This document shows positions 40,956 to 46,662 of a stretch of DNA of 46,662 bases, one piece after another (the stretch's first letter is position 1; each line of letters opens with the position of its first letter). The notes under the pieces are model-generated. The model was not told the DNA's origin. It saw only the letters and a list, made by a program, of their open reading frames with translations, and searched no databases. This DNA comes from Candidatus Roizmanbacteria bacterium GW2011_GWC1_37_12 (lineage in GTDB: Bacteria; Patescibacteriota; Microgenomatia; UBA1406; GWC2-37-13), in assembly GCA_000991135.1 (NCBI GenBank), contig LBST01000006.1, positions 1-46,662 on the forward strand, read 5' to 3'. Both the position numbers and the translations under genes were made by a program.

Positions 40956-42100
40956 AAATTTAGCGCTTTTTTAACTGCTTCATGTTCGCTCCAAGGATAT
41001 TCGATTTTTCCCCTACAAAGGCTTTTCTCATGACCTTTACCAGTAATAACTACTAGATCACCTTTTTTTGCCATTTCAATCGCTTTATTAATCGCCTGTT
41101 CACGCCTATTCACAATCTTATAGCGATTATTTTCTATTCCCGAGGTAATCTGACCACAGATGTCTTCAAGTCTTTCTGTCCGGTAATCTTCTTCTGTCAA
41201 AATAATATAGTCCGAATATTTACTACTGGCTTCTCCCATTAATGGCCTTTTTGTTTTATCCCTTAAGCCGGCAGATCCAAAAACATGAATCAGTTTTCCC
41301 CCTTTATCCAAATATAAACGCCTTAGCTCTGGTAGTAAACTGGCAAAAGCATTAGGAGTATGAGCAAAATCTATTATTACCTTAAAATCTCTATCATAAA
41401 CTACCTCTAATCTTCCTTTAGGAAGATTAAAAGTCTTTATAGCGCCTAAAATCTCTCTGTCTGATAATCCTAATTGTCTACAAACTGTATAAGCCGCTGC
41501 ATAATTATATTGATTAAATTTTGGCAGATTAAATGTTTTTTCTACAGTTTTAAGATTTGAGATGTAGTTTTGAGATTTGAGCTTTGAGTTTTGAGATAAA
41601 TATTTGTAAGACTCATTGTCTTTATTAATAATCCCTATTTTCGACATTCCTAATAACTTTTCCTTACTTCTGACATAGTCTTCATATGTCCGATGATAGT
41701 CTAAATGTTCATGAGTGATGTTTGTGATGACTCCAATTTCGAACTTTGTTCCGAATAGTTGGTTCTGATCTAAACGATGAGATGTTGTTTCAAGAATAAA
41801 GTATTCGTCTTTTTGGTCGGCTGCCATTCTAATGTATTTCGGTATTAATATGGCGTCTGGTGTAGTAACGTGAAATCCGGTATCGTATTCGTGTCCGGCA
41901 ACGAGCGCGTAGACCGTCGAAATCATGGAAACCTTTTTGTCTGCATGTTTTAAAATGTGGTAAATAAGATGGGTCGTAGTAGTCTTCCCGTCAGTCCCGG
42001 TAACTCCTATCATCTTTATCCGACGGGAAGGAAAGCCATAATAAAGATTGGCTAAAAAAGCTCGGATGAGGTGGTAGATATTTTTTATTTTTTGAAACAT
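40952..42100 (-). CDS. murE: MurE-type Mur ligase lacking the N-terminal domain
   Basis: A 382-residue Mur ligase, against about 490 for usual MurE. It starts almost directly with the ATP loop GVTGTDGKTTTTHL (32-45), so the N-terminal UDP-binding domain is missing. The central domain has TTSHRLDQNQL and NITHEHLDYHRTYEDY, and the C-domain has HTPNAFASLLPELR, FGSAGLRDKTKRPLMG and TGKGHEKSL. The motif that reads DNPR in diaminopimelate enzymes is TEEDYRTERLED here (near residue 300), so the third amino acid cannot be read from it. It overlaps pgeF by 4 bases. It probably adds the third stem residue. Confidence 0.85.
   Translation of the reverse strand: MFQKIKNIYHLIRAFLANLYYGFPSRRIKMIGVTGTDGKTTTTHLIYHILKHADKKVSMISTVYALVAGHEYDTGFHVTTPDAILIPKYIRMAADQKDEYFILETTSHRLDQNQLFGTKFEIGVITNITHEHLDYHRTYEDYVRSKEKLLGMSKIGIINKDNESYKYLSQNSKLKSQNYISNLKTVEKTFNLPKFNQYNYAAAYTVCRQLGLSDREILGAIKTFNLPKGRLEVVYDRDFKVIIDFAHTPNAFASLLPELRRLYLDKGGKLIHVFGSAGLRDKTKRPLMGEASSKYSDYIILTEEDYRTERLEDICGQITSGIENNRYKIVNRREQAINKAIEMAKKGDLVVITGKGHEKSLCRGKIEYPWSEHEAVKKALNL
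41541..41600 (-). repeat. AT-rich degenerate repeat inserted in frame in murE
   Basis: Tandem variants of TTTGAGATTTGAG and TTTTGAG encode SQNSKLKSQNYISNLKT at about residues 167-183, a polar loop between the central-domain strands. Confidence 0.6.
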
Positions 42101-42128
42101 GTTTAAGTTTTAACCGTTTAATTGTTTT

Positions 42129-43787
42129 TTATTGTTCTGGTGTAATACCATAGTATACTATAAGATCTTTTGCGATCTCAAAAAAAATCGGTGCTGCTGT
42201 CTCTGACCCCCAAGGCGAAGTCTTTGGTTCTTTGAGAATCACAAGGGCGATAAACTTGGGTTTATCAGCTGGTGCAAAACCTATAAATGAGGCATTGGTA
42301 AGAGACGGGTCGTAATGGCCTTGGATGGCGATCTGGGCCGTCCCAGTCTTACCGCCGATTTTATAGTCTTTTGGCCGATCCCATACGGCTTCGGCATTTT
42401 CAATCGTTGAAACGAGCATTTTTTTTATTACCTCCGACGTAAAGCCCGAAATTATTCTTTTTTCCACTCTCGGCTTAATTTTTGTTTCTTTGCTCGAGGA
42501 GACAATTTTTTCAACAACATAAGGTTTCATTAAATAACCGCCGTTGATGAGCGAGGCAAAAGCCCTAATCATCTGAATTGGCGTCAAAGCGATGCCTTGA
42601 CCAAAAGTCACTGTAGAAAAATCAATCGGGTACCAAGAAGACTTTGGTTTAAAATAAGCGGAATTTTCACCTTGAAGATCAACCCCAGTCAATTCTCCAA
42701 ATCCATATTTCTCTAAATATTGATAAATTTTATCTTTACCCAGTTTTTCACCTATGTAAACCATACCTACATTTGACGATTTTTCCAATATTCTCGTCAT
42801 GGAAATTTTGCCTTCATATTTATTATTCCAGGTTTTTATCTGATATTCTCCTATCTGAATCGGGCCTTTTTCATCATAGATATCTTGGGGTTTGACTTTT
42901 TTTTCTTCTATAGCCGCCGCCATTATTAAGGGCTTAAAGATCGACCCAGGCTCGTATAGATCAGAGATCGCCGGATTCTTAAAATAGTTTTCGGAAAATT
43001 GATAGTATTTTTCAAGGTCATAGTCGGGCAGACAAACTAAGGATAAAATCGCCATTGTATTGGGATCGGCGATGATGACACAGCCTTGTTTGGCTTGGTA
43101 GCGGCTTAGACCCTCAAGTAGTCTTTTTTTTGCTATTTCCTGGACGGTTTTGTCGATGGTCAAAATCAGATCTCTGCCGTTTTCTGGTTCGACCTTGTTT
43201 TGAATTCCTAAAAATATCGGCCGGCCGATAATATCCCGTTCAGAATCCAGCAAACCAGGCAGTCCAAACAGATCTTTATCATAATAACCCTCAAGTCCAA
43301 AATAACCGATATCTTCGCCATCCTTATCTTTGCCGACAAAACCCAAAAGATGGGCAGATAAGGAAGCTTCCGGGTAAGATCTCTTCATCTGGTTTTCAAA
43401 TCCTATCCCTGATATTTTTAAGTTTTCAATTTCTTTTTTTTTCTTTTCGTCAACATTGTTAGTAATTGAAATCCAATCTTTGCTCTCGTCTATTCGCGCC
43501 GAAAGCGAAGCTTCGTTGATCTCCAGTTTTTCACTCAAAAATTTCACTAGCTTTAGTTTGTCGGTAATTTTTTTTGGTTCAAGATAGAGAAGATAAGAGT
43601 TCTGATTGAGAACAAATGGAGTCTTATTGCGGTCATAAATTCGACCTCTCTCTGGTAGCAATCTCTGGGATTTCAGGTATAAATTTTTATTTACTTCTTG
43701 GGGCGAGATAATCTGTAGATAGAAAAGTTTTCCGACTATTCCTAAATAGAATAATAAAAAAATGATGAAAAGAAACTTCGTCTTCAT
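42129..43787 (-). CDS. ftsI: Septal transpeptidase FtsI (class B PBP3)
   Basis: A 552-residue class B penicillin-binding protein that cross-links septal murein. A membrane anchor (about 4-24) is followed by a pedestal domain containing RGRIYDRNKTPF. The transpeptidase domain has the catalytic SxxK (Ser282-Ile-Phe-Lys285 in EPGSIFKP), SxN (Ser337-Ser-Asn339) and KTG (480-482 in GGKTGTAQ). TVTFGQGIALTPIQMIRAFA is also typical. No PASTA domains follow. It overlaps ftsL by 4 bases and starts the step catalysed with FtsW. Confidence 0.96.
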   Translation of the reverse strand: MKTKFLFIIFLLFYLGIVGKLFYLQIISPQEVNKNLYLKSQRLLPERGRIYDRNKTPFVLNQNSYLLYLEPKKITDKLKLVKFLSEKLEINEASLSARIDESKDWISITNNVDEKKKKEIENLKISGIGFENQMKRSYPEASLSAHLLGFVGKDKDGEDIGYFGLEGYYDKDLFGLPGLLDSERDIIGRPIFLGIQNKVEPENGRDLILTIDKTVQEIAKKRLLEGLSRYQAKQGCVIIADPNTMAILSLVCLPDYDLEKYYQFSENYFKNPAISDLYEPGSIFKPLIMAAAIEEKKVKPQDIYDEKGPIQIGEYQIKTWNNKYEGKISMTRILEKSSNVGMVYIGEKLGKDKIYQYLEKYGFGELTGVDLQGENSAYFKPKSSWYPIDFSTVTFGQGIALTPIQMIRAFASLINGGYLMKPYVVEKIVSSSKETKIKPRVEKRIISGFTSEVIKKMLVSTIENAEAVWDRPKDYKIGGKTGTAQIAIQGHYDPSLTNASFIGFAPADKPKFIALVILKEPKTSPWGSETAAPIFFEIAKDLIVYYGITPEQ

Positions 43788-44065
43788 TGAATTGGATTAA
43801 AAGCATACTTTAATTTTTCAAGGTAATTTGGCTGTGATTTCTCGGTAAACTCAAGGCTTTTTGCCAGTTTTTGTGCGTATTTTAAAGACGATACATCGGC
43901 CAGCTCTCCTTCTAAATTTAAATTTTCGCGATGAATCTTTTGTATCTTTGCTTCAAATGTCGAAATTTCATCACCCAATTTAATTGATGAATAAAAAAGA
44001 AAGATATTTGCTGTGACTAATCCTATCATCACTAACCAAATTGTTGGATTGATTATTTTTTTCAT
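43784..44065 (-). CDS. ftsL: FtsL-like divisome protein
   Basis: A 93-residue bitopic protein with a short basic start, a membrane helix (about 8-26) and a coiled-coil (FEAKIQKIHRENLNLEGELADV). Size, topology and the place between rsmH and ftsI, with 4-base overlaps at both ends, match FtsL, which binds FtsB and FtsQ. Sequence similarity in this family is weak, so the call rests mainly on context. Confidence 0.8.
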   Translation of the reverse strand: MKKIINPTIWLVMIGLVTANIFLFYSSIKLGDEISTFEAKIQKIHRENLNLEGELADVSSLKYAQKLAKSLEFTEKSQPNYLEKLKYAFNPIQ

Positions 44066-44871
44066 TTGATTATAGTTCTTAACTTTGCGCTCCGTTCAAA
44101 CAACCTGATACCTCTAATTGGTTTTTTTTTCAAAAATCTTAAATCGGTGTTTCTGACAAAATTTTTAACGATTCTGTCTTCAAGCGAATGAAAACTGACA
44201 ACAACTATTCTTCCCTCTTTTTTTATGACTCTAACCGCTCCCTCTAGCCCTTTCTTTAAATTTTCCAATTCGTCATTGACTGAAATTCTTAGAGCTTGAA
44301 ATATCCTCGCATAGGTCGAATTGCTTTTAAAACCCAAGACTCTATCAATCGCGCTTGTCAAATCATAAACTATCTCTATTCTTTTTCTTCTTTTCACTTC
44401 ACGAGCAATTTCTCTTGACTTGAGTTCCTCGGAATTCTTGGCAAAGATCTCATACAACTCGTTCTCATTTAGTTTTTTGATCAAGTTGAGAGCTGTCAAC
44501 TCGCTATCCAAACTCAACCTCATATCCAAAGGTTCGTTCGGCTTGTTATATGAAAAGCCCCGCCCCGATTCATTTATCTGTCTCATCGAAAGGCCGAGGT
44601 CAAAAACAACGCCGTCGGCTGGAAAAAAATTGTTTTTTTTGGCAAGCTTCTCAATGTCAGCAAAATTCCCTTGAATCAAATTTAGATTTTGGATTTTAGA
44701 TTTTTGATTTTTGATTTGATTAATATCTAAATCTATTCCTAAAACTCGCCCTCCCTGTTTGATAATCTCCTGACTGTACCCACCTTCGCCATACGCCGCG
44801 TCAATATATTTACCTCCGGATTTGACATTTAAGTTTTCAATCGCTTGTTGTAAAAGTACTGGTGTATGCAT
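44062..44871 (-). CDS. rsmH: 16S rRNA m4C1402 methyltransferase RsmH (MraW)
   Basis: A 269-residue SAM-dependent methyltransferase that modifies C1402 of 16S rRNA. It starts HTPVLLQQAIENLN; the SAM site is YIDAAYGEGGYSQEII with LGIDLD; FDLGLSMRQINESGRGFSY and NEPLDMRL are family signatures; and VVSFHSLEDRIVKNF ends the fold. It is shorter than the common 310 residues, mainly in the insert domain and C-terminus. A repeat-derived stretch lies at about 50-66. It overlaps mraZ by 1 base and ftsL by 4. Confidence 0.95.
   Translation of the reverse strand: MHTPVLLQQAIENLNVKSGGKYIDAAYGEGGYSQEIIKQGGRVLGIDLDINQIKNQKSKIQNLNLIQGNFADIEKLAKKNNFFPADGVVFDLGLSMRQINESGRGFSYNKPNEPLDMRLSLDSELTALNLIKKLNENELYEIFAKNSEELKSREIAREVKRRKRIEIVYDLTSAIDRVLGFKSNSTYARIFQALRISVNDELENLKKGLEGAVRVIKKEGRIVVVSFHSLEDRIVKNFVRNTDLRFLKKKPIRGIRLFERSAKLRTIIK
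44676..44723 (-). repeat. AT-rich degenerate repeat inserted in frame in rsmH
   Basis: Tandem variants of GATTTTTGATTTTTGATTT and TTTAGATTTTGG encode NQIKNQKSKIQNLNLIQ just after the SAM-binding Asp loop. The style matches the insertions in ileS and murE. Confidence 0.65.
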
Positions 44872-45263
44872 TAATTTTTAACTTTTTTATATTCCTGCCA
44901 ATTCTTATCACTCCAAATTTCAAAATGGTCGCCAACACCGATGATAACCGCTTTTTCTTTTAATTGGCCGTAATCGAGCAGATTCTTTGGGACGACAAAA
45001 CGACCCTGATCGTCGATTTCCAAATAAGCCAATGCAGAAAAAATTGATCGACGCTGATCGATGTCATTGGGTTGTAGTAAAGATGGGTTAAGCAGTTCTA
45101 TTGCTCTTTTTTCCCAGTCGTCTTTGTCATAACCTGACAAGCAGTTGTTAAAACCTTTTGTCAGTATAAAAGTATTGCCTTTGAGAAGTTCTCTAAGTCT
45201 TTTTGGCAAAAGTAAACGGCCAGACCCGGAGAAGTTAACCTGATATTCACCAAAAAACACCAT
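44871..45263 (-). CDS. mraZ: Transcriptional regulator MraZ
   Basis: A 130-residue protein with two SpoVT/AbrB-like domains, the regulator at the head of dcw clusters. The paired motifs are GSGRLLLPKRLRELL and DQGRFVVPKNLLDY. It is slightly shorter than the usual 143-150 residues. MraZ binds direct repeats upstream of its own gene; CCA-type repeats spaced 10-11 bases lie across its start and promoter (see 45250-45283). The ATG lies 9 bases after the -10. Confidence 0.95.
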   Translation of the reverse strand: MVFFGEYQVNFSGSGRLLLPKRLRELLKGNTFILTKGFNNCLSGYDKDDWEKRAIELLNPSLLQPNDIDQRRSIFSALAYLEIDDQGRFVVPKNLLDYGQLKEKAVIIGVGDHFEIWSDKNWQEYKKVKN

Positions 45264-45301
45264 ATACTATCCATTACACACCATTTTCCGCCCTATGTCA
45301 A
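45250..45301 (-). promoter_or_regulatory. mraZ promoter with candidate MraZ boxes
   Basis: On the minus strand TTGACA (45301-45296), a 17-base spacer and TGTAAT (45278-45273) end 9 bases before the ATG. Four TGG triplets occur at 10, 11 and 10-base spacing (plus-strand CCA at 45250, 45260, 45271 and 45281), three of them TGGTG. This matches the helical repeat pattern known for MraZ boxes. Confidence 0.55.
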
Positions 45302-45400
45302 GGGGGATATACCATTCGGTATTCCCCCGCCGACCCCGTAGACTCGCCCCTCGGAAGCGTGGACATAGACCACGCGACGAGGCAAGAGTTCTTCGGGGTC
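45302..45400. other. GC-rich structured element upstream of mraZ
   Basis: About 100 bases, much richer in GC than the surroundings, fold into two parts. The first is an 11-pair hairpin with one bulge (45302-45313 with 45318-45328). The second is a long hairpin of stacked stems: GACCCCG/CGGGGTC (45332-45338 with 45394-45400), GACTC/GAGTT, CCTCG/CGAGG, and a terminal GCGTGG/CCACGC (45357-45362 with 45370-45375). On the plus strand a weak ATAAG-ATT-CTTAT hairpin with T8 follows at 45412-45431. It could be a small RNA, a leader element or a dispersed palindromic repeat. The minus strand also reads open (ending GGGIPNGISPLT), so a coding remnant is possible. It matches no RNA family I know. Confidence 0.55.
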
Positions 45401-45429
45401 AAGTGAATTTTATAAGATTCTTATTTTTT

Positions 45430-45651
45430 TTAAGATCGAGGAAAACCTCCTCCTGGTGTAAAATCGTGATCAGTATTGAGTGGAGATTGAGCTGCTAATG
45501 GTGTTGTATTTTTATTAATGTCTTCTCGTTGTCCGTTGCTTCTGGTAAAACTTCTCTTTAAGAGTGGCTTAACAAATCCGAAATACAATAAGGCAAGACT
45601 AGATAAAGTTAAACCTACATATGCAGCTATTTCTCTAAATCTCTCATCCAT
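45430..45651 (-). CDS. Small single-helix membrane protein, 73 residues
   Basis: A 73-residue protein with a cytoplasmic start (MDERFREIAAYVG), one membrane helix (about 10-29), a basic stop (KPLLKRSF) and a polar tail ending TPGGGFPRS. It has one of the few convincing ribosome sites in the window (AGAGGT eight bases before the ATG). A consensus promoter lies upstream, so it is very likely expressed. No family is recognised. It sits between murJ and mraZ, divergent from murJ. Confidence 0.7.
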   Translation of the reverse strand: MDERFREIAAYVGLTLSSLALLYFGFVKPLLKRSFTRSNGQREDINKNTTPLAAQSPLNTDHDFTPGGGFPRS

Positions 45652-45675
45652 AAAATTTTACCTCTTTGACCGTTG

Positions 45676-45704
45676 ATAATACACAAATGCTAATTTTTTG
45701 TCAA
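45676..45704 (-). promoter_or_regulatory. Promoter of the 73-residue membrane protein gene
   Basis: On the minus strand TTGACA (45704-45699), a 17-base spacer and TATTAT (45681-45676). It lies 24 bases upstream of the ATG and, unlike most promoters here, is followed by a leader with a ribosome site. Confidence 0.7.
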
Positions 45705-45761
45705 TCTTTACCATTTTAGTATAAGTTTGAATAAAATAAATTAAGTTTTCAGCGAATAATG

Positions 45762-45767
45762 TATAAT
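45762..45767 (+). promoter_or_regulatory. -10 box of murJ
   Basis: TATAAT ends 7 bases before the murJ ATG at 45775. No good -35 is visible. The message would be leaderless. Confidence 0.55.
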
Positions 45768-45774
45768 CTATTCA

Positions 45775-46662
45775 ATGGAACGATTTATTAAGAAGACTTC
45801 TAATTTCATTTTTTCAAAGCAAACCAGTATTTTTTCTTCGGCGATGCTTCTTTCCTTCATGATTATTTTAACCAATCTGTCAGGCTTCTTGCGCTACCGC
45901 GTCCTGGCAGGATACTTTAACAAAGAACAACTCGACATTTTTTTTGCTTCTTTCCGAATCCCCGATCTCATCTTTGAGATACTCATCACCGGAGCCCTAA
46001 CTACCACCTTTATCCCCATTTATTTGCGCTACAAAAATAACAAAACAGAGCTTAGCGAGAATATTTCCTCGATCATCAACTTTATCCTTCTTCTTTTGAC
46101 AATTTTTGTATGCGTTGCCGCTATCTTCATCGACCGCCTGATTCCTCTGCTTACTCCCGGATATAGCCTGGAAAAAATCGAGAAGATTATTTATTTCTCC
46201 CGCCTTCTTCTCCTTGGCCAACTACCTTTTTTTGTCGTCGGCAATTTTCTGACAGGCATAGGCCAAGCTAACAAAATTTTTTTCCTTTCTGCCTTAGCCC
46301 CGATTATTTATAACCTATCTATCATCATAACGACAATCCTCTTTAATCAGACTCTGTCCTTGACCGCGCCCATTTGGGGAGTTATTTTTGGCGCCGTACT
46401 TCTTTTTGTTGTTCAACTCCCGCTACTTTTCTTTTCAGGCTTTGATTACAAACTAGTTCTTAAAAAAACTAAAGGTTTAATCGAGTTTATTAGGCTCGTT
46501 ATCCCAAGAACCTTCACAATCATCGTCGCCCAGATCGACGCCACCATCGATCTTACCTTGGCGACCCTTTTAGGAAGCGGCGCCTATACTGTCTTTTATT
46601 TAGCACAGCACCTTCAACTTCTGCCGGTTTCGGTAATTGGAATGGCTTTTGGCCAAGCTTCC
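45775..46662 (+). CDS. murJ: Lipid II flippase MurJ (5' part)
   Basis: The frame starts at 45775 and runs off the window after 296 codons. It matches the MurJ/MVN family: SSAMLLSFMIILTNLSGFLR at the start (the family's first membrane helix with a conserved R), FFASFRIPDLIFEILITGAL, then TTTFIPIY. Several further membrane helices follow. MurJ flips lipid II across the membrane, the step after MurG. It stands divergent from the dcw block, behind its own -10. Confidence 0.93.
   Translation, partial: MERFIKKTSNFIFSKQTSIFSSAMLLSFMIILTNLSGFLRYRVLAGYFNKEQLDIFFASFRIPDLIFEILITGALTTTFIPIYLRYKNNKTELSENISSIINFILLLLTIFVCVAAIFIDRLIPLLTPGYSLEKIEKIIYFSRLLLLGQLPFFVVGNFLTGIGQANKIFFLSALAPIIYNLSIIITTILFNQTLSLTAPIWGVIFGAVLLFVVQLPLLFFSGFDYKLVLKKTKGLIEFIRLVIPRTFTIIVAQIDATIDLTLATLLGSGAYTVFYLAQHLQLLPVSVIGMAFGQAS

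Noticed and set aside
45295-45498. A plus-strand open frame rich in arginine across the structured element
   Set aside because: Its arginine-rich translation comes from the GC-rich palindromes, and it has no ribosome site or family. The minus-strand 73-residue gene overlaps it and is better supported.

Overview
The window reads as a gene-dense, AT-rich chromosome segment from a Candidate Phyla Radiation (Patescibacteria) bacterium, most likely a Microgenomates-type lineage. This is an inference from gene content. The signs are a complete but compact division and cell-wall (dcw) cluster, a fused MurC-MurB, a MurE without its N-terminal domain, a divergent IleRS, a tRNA with no encoded CCA, and an LPxTG/sortase surface system. 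Many promoters have a -10 box only 7-11 bases before the start codon, and Shine-Dalgarno sites are almost absent.

Layout. (1) 1-9.1 kb: a minus-strand surface operon made of a 2463-residue repeat protein with an internal LPATG signal, a sortase and a secreted matrixin-like metalloprotease. (2) 9.1-17.4 kb: a GT-C glycosyltransferase, tRNA-Val(CAC), signal peptidase I, an orphan ParB-type HTH protein, a YCII protein, a TrpR-like repressor surrounded by palindromes, L27/L21, RodA and IleRS. (3) 17.6-22.7 kb: an unfamiliar module consisting of an ATPase with a C-terminal winged helix and, convergent with it, a 1065-residue protein of unknown function with a nucleotidyltransferase-like DxD motif. 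Near-identical 39-base repeats flank the module, and part of the repeat recurs at the regulator's start codon. (4) 22.9-24.2 kb: a CNNM/CBS membrane protein. (5) 24.2-45.3 kb: the dcw cluster on the minus strand, in two blocks. The first is mraZ-rsmH-ftsL-ftsI-murE-pgeF. The second is murCB-murA-glmU-like-yvcK-dgkA-mraY-murD-murI-ftsW-murG-ftsQ-ftsA-ftsZ. A plus-strand cassette of a second TrpR-like repressor and a GNAT acetyltransferase separates them. (6) 45.3-46.7 kb: a GC-rich structured element, a small membrane protein and the 5' part of murJ.

How the genes work together. The dcw genes cover much of peptidoglycan precursor synthesis (MurA, MurB, MurC, MurD, MurE, MurI), lipid-linked steps (MraY, MurG, the MurJ flippase, lipid kinase), polymerisation (FtsW, FtsI, RodA) and the divisome (FtsZ, FtsA, FtsQ, FtsL). 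MurF and Ddl are not in the window. LepB and the sortase serve export and anchoring of surface proteins.

Three kinds of non-coding structure stand out. The two TrpR-like genes are each bracketed by their own long palindromes, one of which overlaps the -10 region. A two-part upstream element with a constant 36-base gap occurs at three promoters. Short palindromic or AT-rich repeats are inserted in frame in essential genes (ileS, murD, murE, murCB, rsmH, pgeF, ftsZ). All functional statements rest on reading motifs by eye; no database search was possible.
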